A DNA stretch of 64,000 bases, from assembly GCA_019750915.1 (NCBI GenBank), contig JAIENY010000007.1, forward strand, positions 1 through 64,000, written 5' to 3'. The position numbers and the translations under genes were made by a program. Source of the DNA: Xanthobacteraceae bacterium (GTDB lineage Bacteria > Pseudomonadota > Alphaproteobacteria > Rhizobiales > Xanthobacteraceae). This document shows, in pieces, positions 1 to 8,596 of the stretch (position 1 is its first letter; the number at the start of each line of letters is the position of its first letter). The notes beneath the pieces are model-generated. The model did not search any database and was not told the DNA's origin. It saw only the letters and a program-made list of their open reading frames with translations.

Positions 1-66
1 GAGCGCCATTTGCCCCTGATTTCGGATCGGCTTGCTCCTTAATCTCGGTTTTTGATTTTGCGGGTT

Positions 67-399
67 ATGTACTCCCGCGGTTGTTCCAATGTTTTCGTTG
101 CGCTTGTCCTTCCAGCGGTCTTATGGGCCGGGCAGGCGTGCGCGGAGGTCGTTCCCGTGACCTGCACGATACGGCAGGACTCAATCTCTGCCTCCGTGTC
201 TGTGACGAACACCTTGAAAACAGACGCATCCTGCATGGCGTCCTGCAGTTTCGCTACTGAGGCGACGAACGACACCCCCCAGATCATCTGTTCGGGACCT
301 GTGCGATCCGGACGCGAAGCCGAGCTTTGCGTTCTCCATTCCGGGAAGAACAAGCTGGCAAAATTTCTTCAGGGGGCCGCTGACTGCCAGAAGTTCTAG
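67..399 (+). CDS. small secreted cysteine-containing protein, unknown function
   Basis: This encodes 110 residues from the ATG at 67; a TTG at 52 in the same frame is an alternative start. The N-terminus looks like a Sec signal peptide: a short charged start, a hydrophobic run (FVALVLPAVLWAG) and a likely cleavage after AQACA, leaving a mature protein of about 85 residues with five cysteines. Paired cysteines suggest disulfides in the periplasm. It ends just before a strong symmetrical terminator shared with the small gene on the other strand. I do not recognise the family. The upstream region lies partly outside the window, so promoter and start are uncertain. Confidence 0.6.
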   Translation: MYSRGCSNVFVALVLPAVLWAGQACAEVVPVTCTIRQDSISASVSVTNTLKTDASCMASCSFATEATNDTPQIICSGPVRSGREAELCVLHSGKNKLAKFLQGAADCQKF

Positions 400-404
400 G
401 GCAG

Positions 405-432
405 CAAAAAACCCCGCCGAGGCGGGGTTTTG
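405..432. terminator. bidirectional intrinsic terminator
   Basis: An 11-bp perfect stem (AAAACCCCGCC / GGCGGGGTTTT) with a two-base loop has an A-run on its left and a T-run on its right, so it can work in both directions. It lies between the convergent ends of the secreted protein gene at 67-399 and the 26-residue gene at 434-514. Confidence 0.85.
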
Positions 433-433
433 A

Positions 434-514
434 TTAGCGGCCGAACAGCAGCCACAGAACAATGATCACCGGGATCGGTACACCCAACAGCCACAACAGA
501 AGTCCGCGTCCCAT
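434..514 (-). CDS. 26-residue hydrophobic membrane microprotein
   Basis: Reading leftwards from the ATG at 514-512 gives 26 residues that are almost entirely one membrane span: it starts MGRGLLLWLLGVPIP and ends LLFGR. An excellent ribosome binding site (GAGGAGG, about 7 bases before the ATG) precedes it, and a strong terminator follows the stop directly, so this is a complete compact transcription unit and not a chance ORF. Arg residues at both ends and a Pro pair in the middle are typical of tiny bacterial membrane proteins. The function is unknown. A GGAAC motif 16 bases from CCTTT lies upstream (complement of 546-571) and resembles, with one mismatch, a general-stress EcfG promoter; this is weak. 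Confidence 0.75.
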   Translation of the reverse strand: MGRGLLLWLLGVPIPVIIVLWLLFGR

Positions 515-597
515 TTTCTTTCCTCCTCAGCGATGAATGTCATGAAAAGGATCGACGAGAGATCAAGTTCCCGCGGACAGGACTTTGAAAAGCTAGC

Positions 598-1047
598 CTA
601 CCAGTGACCGGTATTCTTCATTGACAGCCATGGCTCCTGAGGCGGCAGAGCGGCGCCCTTCTGAAGAAACTCGATCGAGTGCAGGTCAGGCGAGCGTACG
701 AAAGCCATCTGGCCATCGCGCGGTGGACGATTGATGGTGATACCGCGTTTCATCAGCTGTTCGCAGGTGGCGTAGATATCGTCGACCTCATAAGCCAGAT
801 GGCCGAAATGGCGATCTTCGCCGTAAGTCTCTTCGTCCCAATTGTATGTCAGCTCGATCAATGGGGCGCCGCGTCCCTTGACCTGCTTGAGCAGATGCTC
901 GTCTTCCGGCGCGCAAAGAAAGACGAGGGTAAAGCGTCCCTGTTCGCTTTCCTTGCGGTCGACCTCCTTGAGGCCCAGCGCGTCCTCGAAAAATTTGAGG
1001 GCCACGTCCAGGTTACGGACACGAAGCATGGTGTGAAGGTATCGCAT
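598..1047 (-). CDS. gloA: lactoylglutathione lyase (glyoxalase I)
   Basis: This 149-residue VOC-family protein converts the methylglyoxal-glutathione hemithioacetal to S-lactoylglutathione in the cytosol, the first step of methylglyoxal detoxification. The start [20 protein letters not shown] matches the family N-terminus, with the metal ligand His at position 5, and two beta-alpha-beta-beta-beta repeats can be followed; the second half carries the [12 protein letters not shown] and HSIEFLQ segments expected to hold the other metal ligands. Upstream in-frame codons lack family similarity. AAGGA lies about eight bases before the chosen ATG. The C-terminus carries about 20 residues beyond the core. 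It appears to be transcribed alone, with the terminator of the preceding gene upstream of it. Confidence 0.93.
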   Translation of the reverse strand: MRYLHTMLRVRNLDVALKFFEDALGLKEVDRKESEQGRFTLVFLCAPEDEHLLKQVKGRGAPLIELTYNWDEETYGEDRHFGHLAYEVDDIYATCEQLMKRGITINRPPRDGQMAFVRSPDLHSIEFLQKGAALPPQEPWLSMKNTGHW

Positions 1048-1121
1048 CGAAAAATCCTTATTTGGGCGATCCGTTTGGCATGGATCGGTGCAGTGCATAT
1101 ATCGGCACCGCCCCCACAAGG

Positions 1122-1153
1122 AAAAGCCCTGCCAGCGGGGACTGGGCAGGGCT
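1122..1153 (-). terminator. intrinsic terminator
   Basis: On the minus strand a 9-bp stem (AGCCCTGCC / GGCAGGGCT) is followed by TTTT. It lies downstream of the 84-residue gene at 1261-1515 and upstream of gloA, separating the two leftward genes. Confidence 0.7.
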
Positions 1154-1260
1154 TCCTGTTGGGGTGAAGCCTTGGGGGAAGAGCTTCGCTGGGTCAACAC
1201 GAACAGGGCAAAAGCGTTCCCGGGATGCTGGAAAATGACCTGCGACAGATTGGCAGCCTG

Positions 1261-1515
1261 CTATTTGTTGGCGATATGACGGGTGTGAGCGGGGTCGATC
1301 TGATCGGACGACTGCGCCGCCGCGCCCCCCGGGGTGTCGGGCGGGCAGGGTTTGATCTCGTAATCCTCGTCAAGGACCCTGGCCGGCGTCGAGTTTGTCT
1401 CCTCTGGGATGGATTCGACGACCAGCCCGGCATCGTCGGCCTTTTTCCAGACCTCTTGTCTGGTCCTGTAGGCCTTGCTGATCTGCTCGTCGTTGACGAA
1501 AAGCGCGTAGGGCAT
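1261..1515 (-). CDS. conserved small hypothetical protein
   Basis: This encodes 84 residues starting MPYALFVNDEQISKAYRTRQ, after a good GGAGG ribosome binding site (complement near 1524). The N-terminal half looks like a small folded alpha/beta domain with a 'KAYRTRQEVWKKADDAGLV' helix, and the C-terminal half is acidic and proline-rich and probably disordered. There is no signal peptide or membrane span. An intrinsic terminator follows. It diverges from the Sir2 gene over a 70-bp spacer that must hold both promoters. I cannot assign a function; the N-terminus resembles small proteins annotated as hypothetical in Bradyrhizobium relatives. Confidence 0.7.
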   Translation of the reverse strand: MPYALFVNDEQISKAYRTRQEVWKKADDAGLVVESIPEETNSTPARVLDEDYEIKPCPPDTPGGAAAQSSDQIDPAHTRHIANK

Positions 1516-1585
1516 CGATAAACCTCCGGCGCGTTCAACGCATTTCCGTGAATTCAGGTTCCACATTCAGGTTTGGCTGAATCCA

Positions 1586-2347
1586 ATGATCGCTCAAGAT
1601 GTTCACACCGCCGTCAACGCTCTCGGTGATTTGATCGCTTCCTCAAAAGTTATCGTGCCCTTCACGGGAGCAGGGATTTCGACCGAGTGCGGAATTCCGG
1701 ATTTTCGATCACCTGGTGGTTTGTGGACTCAGAACCGGCCGATCCCGTTCAATGAATTCGTCGCAAGCCAGGAGGCTCGCAACGAAGCCTGGCGCCGACG
1801 GTTCGCCATGCAGTCCTGCTTCGCCGACGCCACTCCGGGGCGCGGACACCTTGCGCTGGCCGGTTTGTATAAAACGGGCAAGACACCCGCCGTCATCACC
1901 CAGAACATCGATAATCTGCATCAGGCGTCAGGCGTTGCCGAGCATGACGTCATCGAACTGCACGGTAACACCATGTATGCGACCTGCCTCGATTGTAGCC
2001 GCCGCCATGAAATCGACTGGGCGGAACAAAGTTTTCGGGCGACTGGTGACGCGCCGGTGTGCATCGCCTGCGGCGGCATGGTGAAGACCGCGACAATTTC
2101 CTTTGGTCAGGCCATGCCGGCACCGGCAATGACCCGCGCGGCTGATTTGGCGTGCAATTGCGATCTGTTTCTGGCGGTCGGTTCGTCTCTTGTGGTCTGG
2201 CCCGCGGCAGGAATTCCACTTCTCGCGCACGACAGTGGCGCGCGTTTGGTCATCATCAATCGTGAACCAACCGACCTCGACAGCGTTGCCGATCTTGTTA
2301 TCAGGCAGGACATCGGCGAGACGCTCGGCGCGTTCATATCGAATTGA
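1586..2347 (+). CDS. cobB: NAD-dependent protein deacylase, Sir2 family
   Basis: A 253-residue sirtuin that removes acyl groups from protein lysines with NAD+ consumption. The expected motifs are present: GAGIST at 28-33, the GIPDFRSPGGLW segment, TQNIDNLH at 105-112, the catalytic HG at 126-127, and four zinc cysteines at 134, 137, 159 and 162. The C-terminal VGSSLVVWPA and IINREPTDLD complete the Rossmann fold. Length is normal for a bacterial class II/III enzyme. There is no strong Shine-Dalgarno sequence before the ATG. Known bacterial sirtuins activate acetyl-CoA synthetase, but no such target gene is adjacent here. Confidence 0.93.
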   Translation: MIAQDVHTAVNALGDLIASSKVIVPFTGAGISTECGIPDFRSPGGLWTQNRPIPFNEFVASQEARNEAWRRRFAMQSCFADATPGRGHLALAGLYKTGKTPAVITQNIDNLHQASGVAEHDVIELHGNTMYATCLDCSRRHEIDWAEQSFRATGDAPVCIACGGMVKTATISFGQAMPAPAMTRAADLACNCDLFLAVGSSLVVWPAAGIPLLAHDSGARLVIINREPTDLDSVADLVIRQDIGETLGAFISN

Positions 2348-2530
2348 TTCGCGCGGACGCAATCTGTTCATAGCTTTTGACGGATTCGTTTTTGGGCTTT
2401 TCCGACTATCGCGGAATGTTATCCTCGAATCACGCGATTCGTGTCGCATCATCGTTGAAGCGTCAAAGATGATCGCAAATGAGCCGGATCGCAGGAATGT
2501 GTCGATATCGGCGATGTGGGGTCCGGGATC

Positions 2531-3196
2531 ATGGGGACGGACAATTTTGAGTCCAAGCGGATTCTCGATCAGCAGAGTGGTGCTGTTTCGACGTCCGGGT
2601 TAGCCACGAACGATATTTCTTCGCAGGGGCGGAAGACATTCGCCGATCCTTTCGCGGGCGTGGACGAAGGAACGACTGCAAGTCTTGTTGAACTCAGCGG
2701 CGTCATCAAATGGTTCGATGCGTCCAAGGGATACGGTTTCATTGTTCCGGATAATGGCTGGCCGGATATTTTGCTTCACGTGACGGTGCTGCGCCGCGAT
2801 GGCTATCAGACCGCCTACGAGGGGGCCCGTTTAGTTTGCGAGTGCATCCAGCGCAACAAGGGATATCAGGCGTTTCGCGTTCTCTCGATGGACGAGTCGA
2901 CCGCCATTCATCCGGCGCAGATGTTGCCACCCCGCACCCATGTGAACGTGACGCCGACCAGCGGGCTGGAACGCGCGCAGGTCAAGTGGTTCAACCGTCT
3001 TCGCGGGTTCGGTTTTGTGTCCTGCGGAGAGGGGACGCCGGATATTTTCGTGCACATGGAAACGCTGAGGCGTTACGGCATGACGGAGCTTCGTCCGGGC
3101 CAGTACGTTATGGTTCGGTATGGACCAGGCTCGAAGGGCATGATGGCGGCTGAAATCCAGCCGGAGGCCGGTTCGGGCGGCTTGCAGTCTCACTGA
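2531..3196 (+). CDS. two-domain cold-shock protein
   Basis: This 221-residue protein (a GTG at 2516 is an alternative start) carries two cold-shock domains that bind single-stranded RNA or DNA. The first spans roughly residues 56-125 ([32 protein letters not shown]) and the second roughly 145-210 ([29 protein letters not shown]). Both retain the aromatic RNP1/RNP2 surface (KGYGFI, RGFGFV), although the second has FVH for LLH. The N-terminal 50 residues are low-complexity. This long form with spaced domains is usual in Hyphomicrobiales and replaces the 70-residue CspA of enterobacteria. The DUF192 gene follows after about 100 bp. Confidence 0.88.
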   Translation: MGTDNFESKRILDQQSGAVSTSGLATNDISSQGRKTFADPFAGVDEGTTASLVELSGVIKWFDASKGYGFIVPDNGWPDILLHVTVLRRDGYQTAYEGARLVCECIQRNKGYQAFRVLSMDESTAIHPAQMLPPRTHVNVTPTSGLERAQVKWFNRLRGFGFVSCGEGTPDIFVHMETLRRYGMTELRPGQYVMVRYGPGSKGMMAAEIQPEAGSGGLQSH

Positions 3197-3216
3197 TTTT
3201 CAAAAATGTCCAGAAA

Positions 3217-3254
3217 CGGCCACGCGATGGTGATTGCGTGGCCGCTGGCGTTTT
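3217..3254 (+). terminator. possible terminator after the cold-shock gene
   Basis: A 9-bp perfect inverted repeat (CGGCCACGC at 3217, GCGTGGCCG ending 3244) with a 10-base loop is followed within ten bases by TTTT. The T-run is displaced from the stem, so its strength is uncertain. Confidence 0.5.
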
Positions 3255-3303
3255 GCGGTCGATTTGCTATGCGTGCGCCAAATCCGGATGAGGTGTGAGT
3301 ACG

Positions 3304-3771
3304 ATGTCCAAGGTCGGCATATTTGTCCGCGCGTTGGTTGCGCTGGTGGTGTTGGGCGGGGGGTGCGGCCTGCGGCCATCACATGCGGCCGATATCGAGC
3401 CGGTGGAGATCGTTACCCAATCGGGCGTGAAGATTTTCAGCGTGGAAATGGCGCGGACGGTCGAGGAACGGGAAAAGGGCCTGATGTTTCGCAAGTCCGT
3501 GCCAGACGGAAGCGGGATGCTGTTCGACTTCTCGCCGGAGCAGGACGTGCAAATGTGGATGAAGAACACATACGTCTCGCTCGATATGATTTTCATTCGC
3601 GCGGACGGGCGCATTCTGCGAATCGCGGAAAATACCGTGCCGTTCTCGGAAAAGATCATCTTCTCCGGCGGACCGGTCAAAGCGGTCCTGGAAGTGGCCG
3701 CCGGAACCGCCCGCCGGGACGGCATCAAGCCGGGCGACCGGGTTGCTAACGCTTTATTCGACAAGCGTTAA
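3304..3771 (+). CDS. DUF192 family exported protein
   Basis: This 155-residue protein (alternative GTG start at 3295) has a signal peptide ending near RPSHAAD and a DUF192 domain covering the rest: the hallmark [31 protein letters not shown], and the C-terminal [18 protein letters not shown]-type segment are present. A GAGG sequence lies upstream of the chosen ATG. The DUF192 family is widespread and has no firmly established biochemical role; it is usually exported in Gram-negatives. In related alphaproteobacteria it commonly sits between a cold-shock gene and tRNA-Pro or an NDUFS4-like gene, which fits this locus. Confidence 0.85.
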   Translation: MSKVGIFVRALVALVVLGGGCGLRPSHAADIEPVEIVTQSGVKIFSVEMARTVEEREKGLMFRKSVPDGSGMLFDFSPEQDVQMWMKNTYVSLDMIFIRADGRILRIAENTVPFSEKIIFSGGPVKAVLEVAAGTARRDGIKPGDRVANALFDKR

Positions 3772-3829
3772 TCGGGATTGGGGCAGGGCGCTTGCTGGCG
3801 ACTGCCGAACGGTGTAACCACTGGCCCAT

Positions 3830-3906
3830 CGGGGTATAGCGTAGCCTGGTAGCGCGGCGGTTTTGGGTACCGCAGGTCGGAGGTTCGAATCCTCCTGCCC
3901 CGACCA
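3830..3906 (+). tRNA. tRNA-Pro(TGG), CCA encoded
   Basis: The 77-base cloverleaf has an acceptor stem CGGGGTA/TGCCCCG, an anticodon stem GCGGT/ACCGC enclosing TTTGGGT with anticodon TGG, a T arm GGAGG-TTCGAAT-CCTCC and an encoded CCA. It ends five bases before the stop of the glycosyltransferase on the opposite strand. Confidence 0.97.
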
Positions 3907-3911
3907 TCCAA

Positions 3912-5006
3912 TCAGACAGTCTTTCCAGACTTTTGTGCGATGACACGCTCGTAGATGCCGTCGCAGGCCGCAGCGATGGTGCGGATGTCAAAGTTCGCAA
4001 CCGCGTGGGCATGTCCGGATGCTGCCAGCCTGGTGCGCAGCGGCTCGTCGGTTATGAGGCGTTCGATGGCTTTGGAAATCGATTCGGGTTCGACATCATC
4101 GAGATAAAGCGCGTTGTCGCCGGACACCTCGCGCAAACCGCCATGGCCGGACGAAATCACGGCCGCGCCACCTGCATGCGCCTCTAGCGCCGTTCGGCCA
4201 AATGTTTCCCGGATCGTGGACGACACGATGGCGATTGCGGCGCGTTCCATCCATGCCTTCACATCGGATATTGGCCGCTGCTCCAGAATTTCGACACGCG
4301 ATGCGATCGCACTTAGCGCCGAGCGAACGCGCTCTGTGTAGTCCTTGTTGGAACTGACGGCACTGAGAATGAACACTCCGCGCCAGTCGGGAAAGCGCGG
4401 GAGGCACTGTGCGAGTGCCTTGGCAGCTTCAAGAATTCGCTTTTCCGGAATCGCGCGGCCGACGACGAGGATGGCCTTTCGACGTTCAGCCTCAGGTTTC
4501 CATTCAACCATGTCCAGCGCGTTTGGCACGACGAACCGTGGCACTGTGACATTGGGCCATGTGTTCTGGAACGAGCGCATGTGATCGTGACTGACGAACA
4601 GCAGACCGGCGAGGCGATTGAGCGCGCGGCCGCGTGCAAGTCTCTCAAACGTATTTTTCGGCTGTCGGACCGGATTGTGCAGGTGAAGCAGAACAGGAGC
4701 CGCGAGCTTTTTCGCAAGGTATCCGGCGGTACCGAGATGTTCCTGCACCGAAATCACGTCCGGTGTCATTTGGAGAATGACGGGAAGGAGCCTGCGCATC
4801 CGGAAATAAAAGTTGTCCGGTATCCCCAGCGACCGGGTCTTATAGGCAATGCCTTCGAAGGGCTTGTCGATGGGATCTCCCACCACGGTCGTGGAGGCAG
4901 CAAACCTGCTGTGCCGGATCAGGTCGCGAATACTAAGATCAATTGATGTCGCGCGTTGTTCGCCGAAGTGCATGCCGCGCGGATTCACGACGACGAGTTT
5001 GGTCAT
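3912..5006 (-). CDS. glycosyltransferase family 4 (GT-B fold)
   Basis: This 364-residue protein is a retaining GT4-type transferase. The C-terminal nucleotide-sugar domain is clear: [20 protein letters not shown] (glycosyltransferase group 1 start), then [18 protein letters not shown] with the E-x7-E motif, then [15 protein letters not shown]. The N-terminal acceptor domain starts [20 protein letters not shown]. There is no signal peptide or membrane helix, so it acts on the cytosolic face of the membrane. Its start overlaps the stop of the upstream OpgC gene by ATGA, indicating translational coupling. Donor and acceptor cannot be read from sequence. Its end lies five bases from tRNA-Pro. Confidence 0.88.
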   Translation of the reverse strand: MTKLVVVNPRGMHFGEQRATSIDLSIRDLIRHSRFAASTTVVGDPIDKPFEGIAYKTRSLGIPDNFYFRMRRLLPVILQMTPDVISVQEHLGTAGYLAKKLAAPVLLHLHNPVRQPKNTFERLARGRALNRLAGLLFVSHDHMRSFQNTWPNVTVPRFVVPNALDMVEWKPEAERRKAILVVGRAIPEKRILEAAKALAQCLPRFPDWRGVFILSAVSSNKDYTERVRSALSAIASRVEILEQRPISDVKAWMERAAIAIVSSTIRETFGRTALEAHAGGAAVISSGHGGLREVSGDNALYLDDVEPESISKAIERLITDEPLRTRLAASGHAHAVANFDIRTIAAACDGIYERVIAQKSGKTV

Positions 5007-6175
5007 TTATCTCTGGCGTGGGCTGGTGAAATGTCCGGATTTTTCGCAGGTGCCGGGCGCAGGGGTTTATCCTGTTTTTTCGACCAGCTGCCGTAATACG
5101 CGACGATTGTGAGGATCGCGATTCCTGCGACGCTCACGATGATCTGAATGAAGACTGTGCCCGAACTCATCATGAGAGTGAAGTGCGCGACGAATGAGAG
5201 AAACACGCCGACACAGAAGACTTGAAGCGATTGTTGTCCGCATTTTATCAGCGGATCGAAGATTTTCCACTCCAGGCCCGGCCAATCCTTGCGAATGAAT
5301 CGTGTCGCGAAGAACGCGAGCACGGCGAAATGCAGGAAACGATAGGGGGCGAGGTTGGTTTTATCGTTGGGATTGAAGAAGTTGACCAGCCACTCCGGGA
5401 AGAGCTCGCCAAATTCAGGGAACCGCCCCGCCATCGTCATGAGAAGCGCTAAGATCAGATAAACTCCGCCGAGCGCAAGCAAGACGCGCGAGCGGATGAT
5501 GATCTTTGATTCGCGATAGCCTGCGAGCGCGAACCATGCACCGAAAACAAACAGGATCTGCCAGCAAAAGGGATTGAAGTACCAAGTCCCGTAGGGATAA
5601 GCCGTCAGGTTCCAGCCGTAATGCCGGGCGGCGAGATACAGCGCAACCGAGCCGAGCATCGTTAAATTCGGGACGCGAAGCATCAGCCAAAGAACCGGTG
5701 CAAAGAACGCCATCAAAACGATGTAGAGCGGAAGCACATCGAGATTGAGCGGCTTGAACCGCAACAACAGACCTTGTCCGATTGTCTGAATCGGGCTGTC
5801 GACGAACCCCGCCACATTGAACTCGTTGATGATCTCCGAATCCATGTAATGCAGGCCGGCCCAACCGATCGCGGCGATATAGATCACGAACAGCAGCACG
5901 TGAGCGACATAGAGCTGCCAGACCCGCTTCAACAGCCGCGTGGCGCCCACGATGAAGCCGCGCTCGATCATCATCCGGGCATAGACAAACGAGGCCGTGT
6001 AACCCGAAATGAAAACGAACAGGTCGGCAGCATCGCTGAAGCCGTAATTACGGGTCGTGATCCAATTCACGACGTTATGGGGGATATGGTCGAGAAATAT
6101 CGCCCAGTTCGCCACGCCGCGAAAAAGATCGAGCCGAAGATCGCGCCCTTTGGGGATATGCGGCGGGGTGCTCAT
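5003..6175 (-). CDS. opgC: OpgC-type membrane acyltransferase
   Basis: A 390-residue integral membrane protein with about ten hydrophobic segments. The start DLRLDLFRGVANWAIFLDHI matches the OpgC protein family, whose characterised members add succinyl groups to osmoregulated periplasmic glucans. The family-typical DLFVFISGYTASFVYARMM follows in the first loop and the membrane core runs to about residue 365, after which a short charged tail follows. No opgG, opgH or cyclic-glucan synthase gene is nearby; instead it is coupled to a GT4 glycosyltransferase. It may therefore decorate the product of that enzyme, or a glucan made elsewhere. Family assignment is firm; the acyl group and glycan are inference. 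Confidence 0.85.
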   Translation of the reverse strand: MSTPPHIPKGRDLRLDLFRGVANWAIFLDHIPHNVVNWITTRNYGFSDAADLFVFISGYTASFVYARMMIERGFIVGATRLLKRVWQLYVAHVLLFVIYIAAIGWAGLHYMDSEIINEFNVAGFVDSPIQTIGQGLLLRFKPLNLDVLPLYIVLMAFFAPVLWLMLRVPNLTMLGSVALYLAARHYGWNLTAYPYGTWYFNPFCWQILFVFGAWFALAGYRESKIIIRSRVLLALGGVYLILALLMTMAGRFPEFGELFPEWLVNFFNPNDKTNLAPYRFLHFAVLAFFATRFIRKDWPGLEWKIFDPLIKCGQQSLQVFCVGVFLSFVAHFTLMMSSGTVFIQIIVSVAGIAILTIVAYYGSWSKKQDKPLRPAPAKNPDISPAHARDK

Positions 6176-6335
6176 GTCAGGAACCGTGAATTCGGCCGGT
6201 TGGTGGTTTCAGGCTGAGATACAGCCTTAAAGCGAAGATTGTTACCCGATAAAATAACGATTATACGATGGGAATGGCGAATTGTCCGAAACGGCGATTT
6301 GTCAGCCGGAAGAGCAATACAGGATCACGACCACG

Positions 6336-6641
6336 ATGACAGCTCGTATCTTCAAACCTGCCAAAAACGCCATGCAATCCGGCAAGGCGAAAACAAAAGA
6401 ATGGCAACTGGACTATGAGCCCGAGCAGCCTCGCGTGGTCGAGCCGCTGATGGGCTGGACGAGTTCTGGCGATATGAAGCAGCAGATCACGCTGCACTTC
6501 CATACCAAGGAAGAGGCCATCGCCTACGTTGAGAAGAACGGCATTCCTTATCAAGTTCTGGAACCCAAGGACTCGGTTCGCCGCCAGGTTGCTTATGCGG
6601 ATAATTTCGCGTTCCGCCGCACCGAGCCGTGGACGCATTGA
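6336..6641 (+). CDS. NDUFS4-like NADH dehydrogenase (complex I) accessory subunit
   Basis: This 101-residue protein belongs to the 'ETC complex I subunit conserved region' family (mitochondrial NDUFS4, 18-kDa/AQDQ subunit). The diagnostic sequence is present: TARIFKPAKNAMQSGKA, then WQLDYEP, LMGWTSSGDMKQQ, HFHTKEEAIAYVEKNG and PYQVLEP. Alphaproteobacterial complex I carries this supernumerary subunit on the matrix/cytosolic arm near the NADH module. The ATG at 6336 fits the family start better than the upstream in-frame ATG at 6282. AGGA lies about 11 bases ahead. It diverges from opgC and ends at a strong terminator. Confidence 0.92.
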   Translation: MTARIFKPAKNAMQSGKAKTKEWQLDYEPEQPRVVEPLMGWTSSGDMKQQITLHFHTKEEAIAYVEKNGIPYQVLEPKDSVRRQVAYADNFAFRRTEPWTH

Positions 6642-6663
6642 TCCGGGCAGCATGAGGTTCGAA

Positions 6664-6691
6664 AACGGCGCTCTTCAGCGCCGTTTTTTTT
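6664..6691. terminator. bidirectional intrinsic terminator
   Basis: An 8-bp perfect stem (ACGGCGCT / AGCGCCGT) with tetraloop CTTC has eight T residues on its right and AAAA on its left. The T-run overlaps the stop codon of the TRAP permease gene (6690-6692), so one element ends two convergent units. Confidence 0.9.
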
Positions 6692-8048
6692 AGCGAACAG
6701 CTTCCGCGCCCATAACGAGGTCCGGAAGGCCGGTTGCGATCTGCGGGAAAAAGCACATTAACAGGACGGCCACGGCCATCAGCACGACGAATGGCAGCGT
6801 GCCCCAGATGACTTCGCTCAGCGGAATATCGGGCGCAACGTTTCTTATCACAAAGATGTTCAGCCCGACCGGGGGGTGAATCAGCCCCATCTCCATGACG
6901 ATGGTCATGACGACGCCGAACCAGATGATATCGAAATGCGCGGCGCGCAGCGGCGGAAGTATGATCGGCGCTGTCATCAGAATGATCGAAACCGGCGGCA
7001 GGAAAAAGCCCAGCACGATCACCATGCCGAGAATGGCGGCGAGCAGCCCCCATTTCGGTAGATGCATATCGACCACCGCCTGCGCGGCTGACTGCGAGAT
7101 ATGCAGATAACTCATCACGTACGAATAGAGCAGTGACATGCCGATAATCAGCATCAGCATGGTCGATTCGCGGATGGTGGCGCGCATGATCGGCGTCAGG
7201 TCCGCCGGCTTCCACACGCCATAGATCACCGCAACAAGGAGCAGGGCCAACAGGCCGCCGAGCCCAGCCGTTTCTGACGGCGTGGCATATCCGCCGTACA
7301 AAGCAATCATGACACCGGTGAGTAGTGTCACGAACGGCAGAACACGCGGAAGAACCTTGAACCGGTCGGTGAGGGTATAATTATCCTCCGCCAGAATCGG
7401 CGAGGACTGGCCGGTGGATTCATAGGCCAGCTTGGCGGTCGCGTATTCCTTGCGGAAACGCACCATTGCATAGCAGGCGAACAAGGCCACCAGCAGAAGG
7501 CCGGGACCAATTCCTGCGAGGAACAGCCGCCCCAGTGATTGCTCGGCCGCCACCGCATAAAGGATCATCGTGATCGAGGGCGGCAGCAGGATTCCGAGCG
7601 TGCCGCCGGCGGCGATGATGCCCGCGGCGAAACCGCCAGAATAGCCCCGTTTGCGCATTTCCGGGATGCCGGCCGATCCAATCGCCGAACATGTGGCCGG
7701 GGATGAACCCGCCATCGCGGCGAACAGAGCGCAGGCGAATACGTTGGCGATCCCAAGGCCGCCGGGGACCCGGTGCAGCCACGCGTGCAATGCTGTGTAG
7801 AGGTCCTGGCCCGCTTTGGATTTTCCGATCGCGGCGCCCTTCAAAATGAAGAGCGGGATCGAGAGCAATGTGATGGAAGCAAGCTCCTCATAGACGTTCT
7901 GCGTCACTGTATCGAGTGATGCGGCCGGCATGTAGATCGCCATGAAGGCGACAGCGACGGCTCCAAGCGCGAATGCGATTGGCATTCCGGAAAACATCGC
8001 GACCAAAGTCGCCACGGCGTAGGAAACACCAATTCCCAGGACAGTCAT
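6690..8048 (-). CDS. TRAP transporter large permease (DctM family)
   Basis: This 452-residue protein with about 12 hydrophobic segments is the ion-coupled channel subunit of a tripartite ATP-independent periplasmic transporter. Family signatures include the N-terminal FSGMPIAFALGAVAVAFM, IPLFILKGAAIGKSKAG, the AGSSPATCSAIGSAGIPEM segment with its Ser-rich ion/substrate region, and GMVIVLGFFLPPVSIILMTAP. Its start overlaps the stop of the small permease gene by ATGA. A sodium or proton gradient drives these carriers, usually for carboxylic acids. The size (452 rather than about 425) reflects one longer cytosolic loop near residues 200-225. Substrate unknown. Confidence 0.93.
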   Translation of the reverse strand: MTVLGIGVSYAVATLVAMFSGMPIAFALGAVAVAFMAIYMPAASLDTVTQNVYEELASITLLSIPLFILKGAAIGKSKAGQDLYTALHAWLHRVPGGLGIANVFACALFAAMAGSSPATCSAIGSAGIPEMRKRGYSGGFAAGIIAAGGTLGILLPPSITMILYAVAAEQSLGRLFLAGIGPGLLLVALFACYAMVRFRKEYATAKLAYESTGQSSPILAEDNYTLTDRFKVLPRVLPFVTLLTGVMIALYGGYATPSETAGLGGLLALLLVAVIYGVWKPADLTPIMRATIRESTMLMLIIGMSLLYSYVMSYLHISQSAAQAVVDMHLPKWGLLAAILGMVIVLGFFLPPVSIILMTAPIILPPLRAAHFDIIWFGVVMTIVMEMGLIHPPVGLNIFVIRNVAPDIPLSEVIWGTLPFVVLMAVAVLLMCFFPQIATGLPDLVMGAEAVR

Positions 8049-8596
8049 GCGATCGGCTTCCGGTCAAACAGCGACTTCAGAATTTGGAGCAGGATCTGGA
8101 GTGACAGCAGCGTCATCCCGATTGCCATAAGGGCGTAGGGAACCGCCAGCGGTGGGCCCCAAATCGAGTTTGATATCTGCCCATCGACATAAGCTTCGTG
8201 TGTCAGCGTCCACGATTTCCAAGCGAAGAATGTACAAAAGGCGAAGCACACGATATCGACGATCAGTGCACGGATGCGGTTAACGCGCGGCGAGATCAGC
8301 GAGGTAAATGCCTCGATACCGATATGTCCGCGATAGCTTTGGACATAAGCGGCGGTCATGAAGGTGGCGCCGACCAGCAGGAAGACCGCTGCTTCGTCCT
8401 GCCAATATGTGGCGCTTTGAAACAGGCTCCGGCTGATCACGCTGTAGCTGAGAATCCCGCAGGCGAGGATCATCGCAATCGCAGCCGCAACTGCGATGAC
8501 CCGGTTGAGCAACTGAAGTAAGCGATCGAGCACCGCCAACATGGGATGATTGGCAGTGACTTGCGTGCTGCTCGACGTCTCGACAGGTGCGTGCAT
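8045..8596 (-). CDS. TRAP transporter small permease (DctQ family)
   Basis: This 183-residue protein has four predicted membrane helices and is the small permease that pairs with the DctM-type subunit. After a polar 20-residue N-terminus come LLNRVIAVAAAIAMILACGILSYS-type helix 1, then the family-typical YWQDEAAVFLLVGATFM and RGHIGIEAF segments. The start codon shares one base with the stop of the binding-protein gene (TGATG), and its stop overlaps the next start by ATGA, so the three genes are translated as one coupled operon in the order binding protein, small, large permease. Confidence 0.92.
   Translation of the reverse strand: MHAPVETSSSTQVTANHPMLAVLDRLLQLLNRVIAVAAAIAMILACGILSYSVISRSLFQSATYWQDEAAVFLLVGATFMTAAYVQSYRGHIGIEAFTSLISPRVNRIRALIVDIVCFAFCTFFAWKSWTLTHEAYVDGQISNSIWGPPLAVPYALMAIGMTLLSLQILLQILKSLFDRKPIA

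Noticed and set aside
3830-3912. tRNA-Pro as an active integration site
   Set aside because: The tRNA is intact, but no integrase, direct repeat of the tRNA end or phage gene is visible; kept only as a hypothesis for the neighbouring pair.
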